This document shows, piece by piece, positions 43,312-54,027 of a stretch of DNA of 64,000 bases (the first letter of the stretch is position 1; each line of letters opens with the position of its first letter). The stretch is taken from contig NZ_JAAAUC010000005.1 of the NCBI RefSeq assembly GCF_009908165.1, positions 124,001 to 188,000 on the forward strand. The letters are read 5' to 3'. Made by a program: the position numbers and the translations under genes. The notes under the pieces are model-generated. The model made no database searches. It saw only the letters and a program-made list of their open reading frames with translations, and had not been told where the DNA came from. This DNA comes from Frigidibacter albus. Lineage in GTDB: Bacteria; Pseudomonadota; Alphaproteobacteria; Rhodobacterales; Rhodobacteraceae.

Positions 43312-43965
43312 ATGCGCCTGCGTAGCCTGATCGTGTTCCCGCTGGCGCTGACCGCTCTGGTCGCCTGCGACCCGGTGACAGAGCTGGGCGGCAGGATCGA
43401 CGGCACCGAAGCCAGCTTCGGCAATGCCACGATGAACAACACGATGGTCCAGAGCGGCGACAAATCCTATGCCATCGACCTGACACGGCGCTTTGCCGCG
43501 GAAGTGCCGGCAATGGTGACCTTCGCCTTCAACAGCTCTATGCTGGACGGTAATGCCCAGGCCGCCCTGCGCAAGCAGGCCGATTTCATCCGCCAGTTCC
43601 CGGAACTGCGCTTCCGGGTCTACGGCCATACCGATCTTGTCGGCTCGCATGCCTACAACAAGGCGCTCGGGATGCGCCGGGCCCAGGCCGTTGTCGCCTA
43701 TCTGGCAACGCAGGGCGTCAGCCGGTCGCGGCTCGAGGCGGTGGCTTCATTCGGCAAGACCCAGCCGCTGGTGCTGACCCAGGGGCCAGAGCAGCGCAAC
43801 CGCCGTACCGTCACCGAGGTGTCGGGCTTTGTTGCCAACCATCCGATGGTGCTGAACGGCAAATATGCCGAGGTCATCTTCCGCGAGTATGTCGCCAGCG
43901 CTGTGCCGGCCTCTGCGTTGGGCGGGGGAGTCGGTGAGGGTGGCGGCGAAGGCGGCGGCGAGTAA
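43312..43965 (+). CDS. OmpA-domain lipoprotein of the Tad locus
   Basis: A 217-residue lipoprotein. The signal ends in the lipobox LVAC with Cys19; the next residue is Asp, which in E. coli favours retention in the inner membrane (whether this holds in alphaproteobacteria is uncertain). The OmpA-like peptidoglycan-binding domain covers about residues 60-165 (FNSSMLDGNAQAALRKQADF, RVYGHTDLVGSHAYNKALGMRRAQAV, EQRNRRTV). The C-terminus is Gly/Glu-rich. GGAG lies in the end of rcpA, seven bases before the ATG. It may tie the secretin complex to the cell wall. OmpA-type proteins occur at this place in many Rhodobacterales tad loci. Confidence 0.87.
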   Translation: MRLRSLIVFPLALTALVACDPVTELGGRIDGTEASFGNATMNNTMVQSGDKSYAIDLTRRFAAEVPAMVTFAFNSSMLDGNAQAALRKQADFIRQFPELRFRVYGHTDLVGSHAYNKALGMRRAQAVVAYLATQGVSRSRLEAVASFGKTQPLVLTQGPEQRNRRTVTEVSGFVANHPMVLNGKYAEVIFREYVASAVPASALGGGVGEGGGEGGGE

Positions 43966-44189
43966 CGCGGCAGGCGCCCTGCCCCGCGCCGGACGCCACC
44001 GCTGGCCTGCACATTGGGCGGGCAATCTTTGCATGGCGGCTGTTGATGCACCCACCGTCTATGAATTCCGCACAATTTGGATTTTTAAGCCGCATTCTTG
44101 CCTACATTGTCCCCCACCTTCCGCCCCATGGATGAGTGAGACGACACCAGAGTCGCGTCGCGCCTGGCAGTAAAAAAGGACATGAGGCA

Positions 44190-45464
44190 ATGGGTAACGC
44201 AGCCCCCGCACTGCAGCCAGAACCGGCCCCGATCGTGGCCTGCACCGTCTCGCGGGACGTGGCAAACTTCGACCTGCTGATCGAGGACATGGAGGCCGAG
44301 CTTGGCGAAAGCTGGGGCGATCTCGCCTTTCCCGACGCCCTGAAATTCCTCGACCAGCCCGAGGCCAAACACCTCGAGTTCATCGCCGTCGCCGTGGATG
44401 GCGAGGATGAAGCCGACCTGACCCGCGTGTCCGGCATCATCGGGCGCGCCCGCGACATGGGCATTCGGGTGATCCTGATCGCCGACGAGATCAGCCCCAT
44501 CGCCCTGCACCACCTGCTGCGGATGGGGGCGGATGACTTCGTGCCCTACCCGCTGCCCGAGAACGCGCTGCACGAGGCCATCGAGCGGCTGAAAGAGCCC
44601 GAGGTGGCGGCGCCCGTCCATGCCGATCCTCATGCCCACCCGCTCACCAGCCACGCCGCGCCCGCCTTCAAGGCCACCGGCCAGCGCGATGGCGTGGTGT
44701 TGCCCGTGCATGGCCTTGCCGGCGGCACCGGCGCCTCGACCTTCGCGGTCAACCTCGCCTGGGAGCTGGCAACGCTGGTCAAGGACAACGGCCCGCGCGT
44801 CTGCCTGCTGGATTTCGATTTCCAGATGGGCTCTGTCGCCACCTACCTCGACCTGCCGCGCCGCGAGGCTGTCTATGACATGCTGTCCGACACTTCGGTG
44901 CTGGATGGCGACACGCTGCTGCAATCCATGCTGACATATCACGACCGCCTGCAGGTGCTGACCGCGCCCGCCGAGATGCTGCCGCTGGACATCGTCACCT
45001 CGGAAGACATCAACCGCCTGATCGACGTGGCCCGCGACAATTTCGATTTCGTGGTGATCGACATGCCCTCGGCCGTGGTGCAATGGACCGAGGCGGTGCT
45101 CAATCAGGCGCATGTGTATTTCGTGCCCATCGAGCTGGACATGCGGTCGGCCCAGAACACGCTGCGGATGATCCGCGCGCTGAAATCCGAAGAGCTGCCG
45201 GTAGAGAAGCTGCGCTACGTTCTGAACCGGGCGCCGAAATTCACCGATCTGGCGGCCAAGGGCCGGGTGAAGAGACTGGCCGAAAGCCTTGATATCACGA
45301 TCGAATTGCAGTTCCCCGATGGCGGGCGGCAAGTGACGCAGGCCAATGACCACGGCCTGCCACTGGCGACCGCCGCGGCCAAGAACCCGCTGCGCAAGGA
45401 AATCCAGAAGCTGGCGAAATCGCTGTTCGACCTCAACCGCGCCGCAGAGGCCGGCAAGGTCTGA
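44190..45464 (+). CDS. tadZ: Tad pilus localisation ATPase TadZ/CpaE
   Basis: A 424-residue MinD/ParA-like protein that places the Tad machine in the cell. Residues ~15-130 resemble an atypical receiver domain (IRVILIADE, then LLRMGADDFVPYPL). The ATPase domain starts near 170 with a deviant Walker A GLAGGTGASTFAVNLAWEL that lacks the usual lysines, which is common in alphaproteobacterial CpaE. CLLDFDFQMGSVATYLDL and FDFVVIDMPSAVVQWTE follow. AAAGGA lies ten bases before the chosen ATG. The 224-bp gap upstream, with an AT-rich stretch near 44080, could hold a promoter. Confidence 0.92.
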   Translation: MGNAAPALQPEPAPIVACTVSRDVANFDLLIEDMEAELGESWGDLAFPDALKFLDQPEAKHLEFIAVAVDGEDEADLTRVSGIIGRARDMGIRVILIADEISPIALHHLLRMGADDFVPYPLPENALHEAIERLKEPEVAAPVHADPHAHPLTSHAAPAFKATGQRDGVVLPVHGLAGGTGASTFAVNLAWELATLVKDNGPRVCLLDFDFQMGSVATYLDLPRREAVYDMLSDTSVLDGDTLLQSMLTYHDRLQVLTAPAEMLPLDIVTSEDINRLIDVARDNFDFVVIDMPSAVVQWTEAVLNQAHVYFVPIELDMRSAQNTLRMIRALKSEELPVEKLRYVLNRAPKFTDLAAKGRVKRLAESLDITIELQFPDGGRQVTQANDHGLPLATAAAKNPLRKEIQKLAKSLFDLNRAAEAGKV

Positions 45465-45505
45465 TCGCTCGCCGCTGGTCCACAGTACAGGAATAGGTGC
45501 CCACG

Positions 45506-46963
<1,458 letters not shown>

Positions 46964-46975
46964 GGAGAGCACGCC

Positions 46976-47944
46976 ATGTCCATCAGCCCGGCCCCCATCA
47001 TCTACGCCCTGATCTTCGTCGCAGTGCTGCTGCTGGTCGAGGGCATCTACCTGCTGGTCTTCGGCAAGTCGATCAGCCTCAACGCCCGGGTAAACCGCCG
47101 GCTGGACCTGCTGGAAAAGGGCGGCCCGCGCGAGCAGGTGCTGGAACAGCTGCGCAAGGAGGCCAGCCAGCATCTGAAGGCCCGCGGCATCCCGCTCTAT
47201 TCCATCCTGGCGGCCAAGGCGCAAAAGGCCAACATCGCGTTCTCGCCGCAGCAGCTGGTGATGGTGATGGTGCTACTGTCGGCGGTGGCTTACGGCGGCC
47301 TGACTGTCGGCACCAGCGCAGAGCCCGGCATCCGCGCCCTGATCGCCGTGGTGATGGGGGTGGGCGGCGTCTACATGTGGGTCAACGGCAAGGCCAAGAA
47401 GCGCCTGACCCTGATCGAAGAGCAGCTGCCCGACGCGATCGAGCTGATGGTGCGCTCGCTGCGGGTGGGGCATCCGTTCTCCTCCGCCATCCAGATCGTC
47501 GCCAAGGAGGTCGCCGACCCGCTTGGCACCGAATTCGGGATGATCGCGGATGAGGCCGCCTATGGCCGCGACGTGACCGAGAGCCTCAAGTCACTGGCCG
47601 AGCGGATGGACATGCAGGATCTGCGCTTCCTGGCCGTGGCCGTGACCATCCAGCAGCAGGCCGGCGGCAACCTGGCCGAGATCCTGGACGGGCTTGCCAA
47701 GGTGATCCGCGCCCGCTTCCGGCTGTTCCGCCGGGTGAAGGCGATCACGGCCGAGGCGAAATGGTCGGGCATGTTCCTGTCGGCCTTCCCGCTGGTGGCG
47801 CTGGTCGCCATCCAGCTCGGCAAGCCGGACTACTTCGACGAGGTCAAGGAAACCGCCGCCTTCGTTCCCGCCGCGCTGGTGGTGGGGGCCCTGCTGGGGG
47901 CCAACGTCCTGTTCATGAAGATCATGACCAATATCAAGGTTTAG
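46976..47944 (+). CDS. tadB: Tad inner-membrane platform protein TadB
   Basis: A 322-residue GspF-like membrane protein. Helices lie near residues 7-27, ~90-130 and at the C-terminus (LSAFPLVALVAIQLG and VPAALVVGALLGANVLFMKIM). The T2SF domain between them includes LPDAIELMVRSLRVGHPFSSAI, EFGMIADEAAYGRDV and VTIQQQAGGNLAEILDGL. With TadC it forms the assembly platform. AGGAGAG precedes its ATG. TadC follows after 4 bp. Confidence 0.94.
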   Translation: MSISPAPIIYALIFVAVLLLVEGIYLLVFGKSISLNARVNRRLDLLEKGGPREQVLEQLRKEASQHLKARGIPLYSILAAKAQKANIAFSPQQLVMVMVLLSAVAYGGLTVGTSAEPGIRALIAVVMGVGGVYMWVNGKAKKRLTLIEEQLPDAIELMVRSLRVGHPFSSAIQIVAKEVADPLGTEFGMIADEAAYGRDVTESLKSLAERMDMQDLRFLAVAVTIQQQAGGNLAEILDGLAKVIRARFRLFRRVKAITAEAKWSGMFLSAFPLVALVAIQLGKPDYFDEVKETAAFVPAALVVGALLGANVLFMKIMTNIKV

Positions 47945-47948
47945 TCCC

Positions 47949-48938
47949 GTGCAGCTGTTCACCGATCTCAACGCCGCGCTGATCGCCAATCTTGGGCCGC
48001 TGGGGCCGCTTTATGCGGTCGGCGGGCTTGGCCTGCTGCTGATCCTGGCCGTGCTGCCCATGATGATGCGCAAGACCCCCGATCCGCTGGAAAAGCTGCG
48101 GCAGAGCAACCAGGCCGCGCAGGCCGCCGCCCGCGCCAAGGAGCCGACGCGCAAGATGCTGCGGTCGGGCAAGACCGACAAGCTGGAGAAGTTCGCCGGC
48201 TTCCTCGAGCCGCAGAACGAAGAGGAAATGACCTCGGCCCGCCTGAAGCTGACCCGCGCCGGCTATCGCGGCAAGTCGGCGGTGCGCACCTTCCATGCGG
48301 CGCAGTTCGTGCTGGGGATCGGGCTGCTGGTTCTGGGCGTGATCTATGCCTTCATCAAGTCCAAGACCGGAGATCTGTCCACGACCAACATGATCCTCTA
48401 CGCGCTTGGGCCTGGCATCGCCGGCTATTACCTGCCGCGCTACTGGGTCGACAAGCGGGTCGAGAGCCGGCAGAAGGAAATGCAGAACGGCTTTCCCGAC
48501 GCGCTCGACATGCTGCTGGTCTGCGTCGAGGCCGGCCAGTCGGTCGATCAGGCCATCGTCCGCGTCGCCAAGGAACTGGAGCCGGGCTTCCCGGCCCTGT
48601 CCGAGGAATTCGAGCTGGTCGCCTATGAGGTGAAGGCCGGCAAGGAGAAGGCCACCGTGCTGCGCGGCTTTGCCGAACGCGCCGGGCTGCCCGACATCTC
48701 GTCCTTCGTGACGGTGCTGATCCAGTCGCAGACCTTCGGCACCTCGATCGCCGAGGCGCTGCGCGTTTATGCCGCCGACATGCGCGACAAGCGGGTGATG
48801 CGCGCCGAAGAACTGGCCAACAAGCTGCCCACCAAGATCACCCTTGGAACGATGATGTTTACTGTGCCGCCGCTGCTGATCATCCTTGTGGGCCCGTCAG
48901 TTCATTCTATGCTGGGGCTGTTCGATAGCATGCGGTAA
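47949..48938 (+). CDS. tadC: Tad inner-membrane platform protein TadC
   Basis: A 329-residue GspF-like partner of TadB. The T2SF domain has GFPDALDMLLVCVEAGQSVDQAI, EFELVAYEVKAGKEKATVLRGFAER and VLIQSQTFGTSIAEALRVYA. Helices near residues 18-38, ~115-155 and at the C-terminus (TLGTMMFTVPPLLIILVGPS) anchor it. It starts with GTG 4 bp after tadB and ends 4 bp before tadD, so the operon is tight. Confidence 0.94.
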   Translation: MQLFTDLNAALIANLGPLGPLYAVGGLGLLLILAVLPMMMRKTPDPLEKLRQSNQAAQAAARAKEPTRKMLRSGKTDKLEKFAGFLEPQNEEEMTSARLKLTRAGYRGKSAVRTFHAAQFVLGIGLLVLGVIYAFIKSKTGDLSTTNMILYALGPGIAGYYLPRYWVDKRVESRQKEMQNGFPDALDMLLVCVEAGQSVDQAIVRVAKELEPGFPALSEEFELVAYEVKAGKEKATVLRGFAERAGLPDISSFVTVLIQSQTFGTSIAEALRVYAADMRDKRVMRAEELANKLPTKITLGTMMFTVPPLLIILVGPSVHSMLGLFDSMR

Positions 48939-48942
48939 CTGA

Positions 48943-49524
48943 ATGACGCTCGGCAGGGCGCTTGCCCTTACAGCCATATGCCTGCTCGCCGCCTGTCAAT
49001 CGACGGGCGGTTTGCCTTTGGGGGGCGGCGATCCCTATGCACCCACGGGCCGCGCGCGCGGCGAGGCGGTGGACGGGCTGACCGTCGGCCACCGGCTGAT
49101 GGAGGCGGGCGAGTTCGACCTGGCCCTGCGCGCCTATTACCGTGCCGCTGCCGAGACCGGGGCCACCGTCGATGTGCTCTCGGCCATCGGATCGGCAAAC
49201 CTGCGGCTGGGGCGGCTTGGTCAGGCCGAGGCCATGCTGCGCCGGGCCATTGATCAGGACGAACGCTTTGTGCCGGCCTGGAACAACCTTGGGGTCGCGC
49301 TGATGGAAATGGGTGAGCCGGCCGAGGCCAGCCGCGTGTTCCGCACCGCCTATGCGCTGGACAGTGGCGAATCGGACGCCATCCGCGAAAATCTGCGCCT
49401 GGCGCTCGCACAGATCGAAAATCCGGCGTATGATGAACCCAAAGACATAACAAACTACAAGCTGGTTCGTCGCGGCTATGGGGAATACCTGCTGCTGGGC
49501 GCGCCCGAGGTCGAGCAGTTATAA
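48943..49524 (+). CDS. tadD: TPR lipoprotein TadD
   Basis: A 193-residue lipoprotein with lipobox LLAAC (Cys18) and about three tetratricopeptide repeats (GHRLMEAGEFDLALRAYYRA, IGSANLRLGRLGQAEAMLRRA, LGVALMEMGEPAEASRVFRTA). TadD is thought to act as a pilotin-like factor for the secretin. The mature start has Gln at +2, which fits outer-membrane sorting. It is followed after 8 bp by a second TPR lipoprotein. Confidence 0.88.
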   Translation: MTLGRALALTAICLLAACQSTGGLPLGGGDPYAPTGRARGEAVDGLTVGHRLMEAGEFDLALRAYYRAAAETGATVDVLSAIGSANLRLGRLGQAEAMLRRAIDQDERFVPAWNNLGVALMEMGEPAEASRVFRTAYALDSGESDAIRENLRLALAQIENPAYDEPKDITNYKLVRRGYGEYLLLGAPEVEQL

Positions 49525-49532
49525 GGACGCCA

Positions 49533-50393
49533 ATGATGCGCCACCCCGTGTTGCTGACGCTGTGCCTTGGCGCAGCGGCCCTGATGTCTGGCTGTGGGGG
49601 CACCTCTGACGCCGATGTCGAGCGCGCCGTGAAAAGCGTCAATGTCATCGACGAGACCAACCTCAACGACATCATGCTGACCGTGGCCGACCCGAACGAG
49701 GCGGTCGCGTATTTCCAGCGCGCCACGTCGGATCAGCCGGACCGGATCGACCTGCGCCGCGGGCTTGCCCGCTCGCTGGTGCGGGCCAAGCGACCGACCG
49801 AGGCGGTGGCGCTCTGGGGCCAGATCATCGCCAGTCCCGAAGGCACGGCGGATGACCGCGTGGAATATGCCGATACCCTGATCCGCGCCGGCGACTGGAA
49901 GCGCGCCGAGGCAGAGCTGAACAACGTTCCGCCGACGCATGAGACCTATGAACGCTACCGGCTGGAGGCGATGGTCGCCGACAGCAACAAGAACTGGGCC
50001 AAGGCCGACAGCTTCTATGAAATCGCCGCGGGGCTGACGACGCGCCCCGCCAATGTGCTGAACAACTGGGGCTATTCCAAGCTGGGCCGCCGCGACTTTG
50101 CCGGCGCCGAGAAGCTGTTCAACGAGGCGCTGACCCATGACGAGGGGCTGTTCACCGCCAAGAACAACCTGGTCATGGCCCGCGCCGGGCAGCGCAAATA
50201 TGACATGCCCATCGCCCAGATGACCCAGACCGAACGGGCGATGCTGCTGTATACCGCCGCGTTGTCGGCGATCAAGCAGGGCGATGTCACCATCGGCAAG
50301 GGTCTGCTGCGCGACGCGATCGACACCCATCCCCAGCATTTCGAGGAAGCCTCCCGCGCGCTGACCGCGCTGGAAACCGGCGGGCAGGGCTAG
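49533..50393 (+). CDS. Second TPR lipoprotein of the Tad locus
   Basis: A 286-residue lipoprotein with lipobox LMSGC (Cys21) and TPR-type helices from about residue 50 (NEAVAYFQRATSDQPDRIDLRRGLARSLVRAKRP-type pairs; later YSKLGRRDFAGAEKLFNEAL and LGR repeats). It resembles TadD more loosely than the upstream gene does. A tandem pair of TPR lipoproteins is usual in Rhodobacterales tad loci, but this protein's part is not defined. The ATGATG start has AAGGA five bases upstream. Confidence 0.85.
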   Translation: MMRHPVLLTLCLGAAALMSGCGGTSDADVERAVKSVNVIDETNLNDIMLTVADPNEAVAYFQRATSDQPDRIDLRRGLARSLVRAKRPTEAVALWGQIIASPEGTADDRVEYADTLIRAGDWKRAEAELNNVPPTHETYERYRLEAMVADSNKNWAKADSFYEIAAGLTTRPANVLNNWGYSKLGRRDFAGAEKLFNEALTHDEGLFTAKNNLVMARAGQRKYDMPIAQMTQTERAMLLYTAALSAIKQGDVTIGKGLLRDAIDTHPQHFEEASRALTALETGGQG

Positions 50394-50396
50394 GCC

Positions 50397-50924
50397 TTGC
50401 TGGGCACCTCTCCCCAGACCGCGGCGCTGGTGTTTCTGGTGCTGGTTGCGCCGGTCGCGCTCTATGTCTGCTGGTCGGACCTGAAGTTCATGAAGATCCG
50501 CAACGCCGCCGGGCGGCTGCTCTTGCTGATCTTTGCTGTGGCCGGATTTCTGGTACTGCCGGCCGAGGTCTGGGCCTGGCGCTGGCTGCATTACGCGGTG
50601 ATCCTTGGCGCCGGGTTCGTGCTGCACCTCGTGGCCGGGGTCGGGGCGGGCGACGTGAAGTTCGCGGCCGCCGCCGCGCCCTTCGTGGCCGTCGAACAGG
50701 CGCCGCTCATCCCGCTGCTGTTCGCGGCCTTCCTGCTGGGGGCCTTCGCCATGCACCGGGCGGCCCGCGCCATCCCCGCCGTGCGTCGGCAGACGCCCGA
50801 TTGGGTCAGCTGGACGCGCAAGGATTTCCCGATGGGCCTCGCCATCGCCGGAACGATTGTCGCCTATCTGGTTTTTGCCGCCTTCCCCGAGACTTACGGG
50901 GCGTTCTTCCCAAGCAAGATATAG
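50397..50924 (+). CDS. tadV: Prepilin peptidase TadV/CpaA (A24 family)
   Basis: A 175-residue membrane aspartic peptidase that cleaves the Flp leader after Gly. The two catalytic aspartates are in CWSDLKFMKIRN (about residue 26) and in GVGAGDVKF (the GxGD motif, ~83). About five helices are predicted. It starts with TTG 4 bp after the preceding gene, and no better start is seen. Its 3' end overlaps the convergent membrane-protein gene by 31 bp. Confidence 0.92.
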   Translation: MLGTSPQTAALVFLVLVAPVALYVCWSDLKFMKIRNAAGRLLLLIFAVAGFLVLPAEVWAWRWLHYAVILGAGFVLHLVAGVGAGDVKFAAAAAPFVAVEQAPLIPLLFAAFLLGAFAMHRAARAIPAVRRQTPDWVSWTRKDFPMGLAIAGTIVAYLVFAAFPETYGAFFPSKI

Positions 50925-52582
50925 AGCGAGGTCCGCCGGATCTCTGTCAGCTCAGTCCCCGCCTCGGCCAGCGCCTCCAGCGCCGCGGTGCGGCCCGAGG
51001 GCGACAGCGGGCACAGCGGCACCAGCACCAGATCGGCATCCGCAAGCCCCGGCAGCCCGTCGTAATACCAGGGCGCACCCTGATCCAGCGGGTGGAAATC
51101 GCCGAACATCCAGAACAGCGACAGCGTGTCGGTGGTGAAGATGCCCTTGCCGGACTGCCCCGCCGCCTCCAGATCCGCCGTCACCGCGTGCAGCCAGGCG
51201 GTCAGGCCGGTGGACAGCGCGCAGCGGGGCAGCGTCTCGCCGTTCAGCAGCGCGGGCCGGTCCGAGACCTTGGCATCCTCCGCCAGCGCGGGCGGCGCCA
51301 GCTGCGAAAAGTCCGGCGCGGCGATGCTGGACGTGCCCGCCAGCGCCGCCATGCGGCTGTCCAGCACGTGGATATCGGCCAGCGCCTCGCCCCCCACCGG
51401 CTGGCTGTTCTCCCCAAGCCGAAGGTGCAGCAGCGGGCTGTAGGCCATGTTCTGCAACGAGGGGGCGCCATGCGCGAAGGCCGCGATGCCCACCGCCGTC
51501 AGCCCGTCGCGCAGATCGAAGCCCCAGGCGCGGCGGGTGCCCGGCTCTGGCCGCGCGACGAAGGCCAGCAGCGCCAGCAGGTAGATCCATTGCGGATCGT
51601 TGCCGTAGTTCTGGTAGGTGACGAAGGCGAAGGCCGGGAACAGCACGATCAGCACCAACCCCAGATCGGCCTGCCCGCCCTTGCGCAGGAAGACCACGGC
51701 CAGGATCGCCAAGATGCTGACCAGCCGGTACAGCGGCTCTGTCAGCACGCCGGTGAAGCTGGCCCCCGGCTGCGGGCGCACGTCGGACCCGGCCACCTGC
51801 AGCAGATCGCCCAGATAGGCCGCCCAGAAGCCCGTCCCTAGCAGCATCGTCGCCACCGCGGCCACCGCCAGCCCGGCGACCAGCGCCGCCAGCAGCGCCC
51901 GCCCCTCGCGCCGCAGCGCCAAAGCCAGCAGCACCGGCAGCGCGAAGGCGGCGAAGAAGGTCATCTTCATCAGCGCCAGCGCCGCCATCCCCAGCCCGAT
52001 CAGCGCCCCGTCGAGCCAGGGCCGCGCCCGCCCCGGCAGCGGCGGAAGGACCGCCAGCACCAGCACCAGATAGCTGATCGCCCAGGCCCACCGATTGTAA
52101 TGCATCGAGATCGAGGTCGAGGGTTCGGCCTCGCCATGCACCAGCGCCAGCACGAAGATCAGCACCAGTGCGCCGAGCACAAAGGGCCATGGCCCCTGCA
52201 TCCGGCTGGGCCCCGCGCGCAGGATCGCCGGCACCAGCAGCAGCGCCAGCAGGGTCTGCGCCAGGATCAGCGCATGGCCAAGTCCCGCGCCAAGCGCCAC
52301 CAGCCCCGCCACCGGCGCCACTGCCAGGATGCCGATGGGCGTGGCGTAATCCAGATGCGGGACCTGCCCGCGCGCCATGCGCAGCACCATGTCGGCCAGA
52401 TGCAGGGTGTCGCCCTCATGCTTGGCGATGAAAAGCCCGCCCTTGCCCAGCGCCAGCCCGCCCATCACCGCCACCACGGCCAGAAGAAACACCGCCAGCC
52501 GCCAGCCACCTTGCCTGATCGTCACTCGTCCTGCCCCCGCCCGACGCCGTTTTGCGGCGCGCCTTACCATTGTGGAAACCAT
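50894..52582 (-). CDS. Polytopic membrane protein of unknown function, possibly GT-C-like
   Basis: A 562-residue protein with about ten to twelve hydrophobic helices in residues 25-370 and a ~190-residue C-terminal soluble part. The loop after the first helix (FIAKHEGDTLHLADMVLRMARGQVPHLDYATPIG) and the overall layout look like GT-C membrane glycosyltransferases, with Glu/Asp in the first large loop, but no family signature is certain. It lies convergent with tadV and divergent from the AAA+ ATPase. It could modify pilins or surface glycans; this is speculation from place and shape. The ATG at 52582 is one of several possible starts (also 52570, 52648). Confidence 0.6.
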   Translation of the reverse strand: MVSTMVRRAAKRRRAGAGRVTIRQGGWRLAVFLLAVVAVMGGLALGKGGLFIAKHEGDTLHLADMVLRMARGQVPHLDYATPIGILAVAPVAGLVALGAGLGHALILAQTLLALLLVPAILRAGPSRMQGPWPFVLGALVLIFVLALVHGEAEPSTSISMHYNRWAWAISYLVLVLAVLPPLPGRARPWLDGALIGLGMAALALMKMTFFAAFALPVLLALALRREGRALLAALVAGLAVAAVATMLLGTGFWAAYLGDLLQVAGSDVRPQPGASFTGVLTEPLYRLVSILAILAVVFLRKGGQADLGLVLIVLFPAFAFVTYQNYGNDPQWIYLLALLAFVARPEPGTRRAWGFDLRDGLTAVGIAAFAHGAPSLQNMAYSPLLHLRLGENSQPVGGEALADIHVLDSRMAALAGTSSIAAPDFSQLAPPALAEDAKVSDRPALLNGETLPRCALSTGLTAWLHAVTADLEAAGQSGKGIFTTDTLSLFWMFGDFHPLDQGAPWYYDGLPGLADADLVLVPLCPLSPSGRTAALEALAEAGTELTEIRRTSLYILLGKNAP

Positions 52583-52692
52583 AGCCTGCCAGGCTTGACC
52601 GGGGAAGCCTCGGCTTGGTGCATTTCCGTTGTTGAATGGCCCCCGCATGGGTAGAATCGCCCAAAAAGCATAAAGCAGTCAGGGACATCCGC

Positions 52693-54015
52693 ATGACCAT
52701 GCAGGCCACCGCCGCCGCGACGACCGTCGCCGCCCCGCCCGCCCCGCGCACGATGGCCGAAACCGGCCTGTCGATGGTGATGATGCGGGACATCCTGCTG
52801 AAGACCATGTTCCGCATGAACCTCGACCTTGTGCCCGACATCGCCCGCATCTGCTGCGTGCAGGTCAGCGTGGCGCAGGAACTGGTGGACCTTGCCCGCA
52901 GCCAGCGCCTGCTGGAGGCGACGGGCACGCTCCATGCCACCTCGGGCACCGGGATGGGCTATCAGCTGACCGATGCCGGCAAGGCGCGGGCGCTGGATGC
53001 GCTGGCGCAATCGGAATATTTCGGCGCAATGCCGGTGCCGATGGACACCTACCGCGCACAGATCATGCGGCAGTCGATCCGCAACATTACCCTGACCCGC
53101 GCGCAGCTGACCAAGGCCATGGGCCACCTGATCCTGCCGCCGGCGCTGCTGGACCAGCTTGGCCCGGCGGTGGGATCCGGCCGGTCGGTGCTGATGTATG
53201 GCCCGCCCGGCAATGGCAAGTCGAGCATTTCCAATGGCATCCGCGACGCGCTTGGCGACAAGATCTATGTGCCGCTGGCCATCGAATATTCCGGGCAGGT
53301 CATCACCGTCTATGACCCGATCGTCCATTCCGCCGCCGAGGCCGCGGTAGAGGATGCAAGCACCCTGCGTCGCAACGCCAACCGCTTCGACACCCGCTAT
53401 GTGCTGTGCGACCGCCCCACCGTGATCACCGGGGGTGAGCTGTCGCTGGACATGCTGGACCTGACCTACAACCCCACGGCGCGGACCTATACCGCGCCCC
53501 TGCAGCTGAAATCCACCGGCGGCGTGTTCATCGTCGATGACCTTGGCCGCCAGTCGGAGCCGCCACAGAAGCTGGTCAACCGCTGGATCGTGCCGCTGGA
53601 GGAGAGCAAGGACATCCTGACCCTGCAATCGGGCGAGAAGTTCGAGGTGCCCTTCGACACGCTGGTGATCTTTTCGACCAACTTCCACCCCAACAGCATC
53701 TTCGACAAGGCGGCGCTGCGGCGGATCTTCTTCAAGATCAAGATCGACGGGCCGAGCCAGGAGAACTTCCTGAAGATCTTCGCGCTCGTCGCCCGCAAGA
53801 AGGGGGTGCCACTGAACGAAAAGGCGCTGATCCACCTGCTGAAGGTCAAGTACCCCACCATCGACAACGTCTATGCGAATTACCAGCCGGTGTTCCTGAT
53901 CGACCAGATGATCGCCATCTGCGACTTTGAAGGCATCCCCCACCAGATGTCGCCCGAGCTGATCGACCGGGCCTGGGCCAACATGTTCGTGGACGATTCA
54001 GAGGTGGAGCACTGA
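52693..54015 (+). CDS. AAA+ ATPase associated with the Tad locus
   Basis: A 440-residue ATPase. The N-terminal ~100 residues look like a winged-helix or other small domain (DLVPDIARICCVQVSVAQELVDLARSQRLLE). The AAA+ core starts near residue 168 with Walker A GPPGNGKSS, then VFIVDDLGRQ as Walker B and IFSTNFHPNSIFDKAALRRIFFKI as sensor and arginine-finger region. Homologues are frequent beside tad loci in Rhodobacterales, but their function is not known. AGGGA lies seven bases before the ATG. The 110 bp upstream, shared with the divergent membrane gene, must hold its promoter. Confidence 0.75.
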   Translation: MTMQATAAATTVAAPPAPRTMAETGLSMVMMRDILLKTMFRMNLDLVPDIARICCVQVSVAQELVDLARSQRLLEATGTLHATSGTGMGYQLTDAGKARALDALAQSEYFGAMPVPMDTYRAQIMRQSIRNITLTRAQLTKAMGHLILPPALLDQLGPAVGSGRSVLMYGPPGNGKSSISNGIRDALGDKIYVPLAIEYSGQVITVYDPIVHSAAEAAVEDASTLRRNANRFDTRYVLCDRPTVITGGELSLDMLDLTYNPTARTYTAPLQLKSTGGVFIVDDLGRQSEPPQKLVNRWIVPLEESKDILTLQSGEKFEVPFDTLVIFSTNFHPNSIFDKAALRRIFFKIKIDGPSQENFLKIFALVARKKGVPLNEKALIHLLKVKYPTIDNVYANYQPVFLIDQMIAICDFEGIPHQMSPELIDRAWANMFVDDSEVEH

Positions 54016-54027
54016 AGGCCGGGGCGC

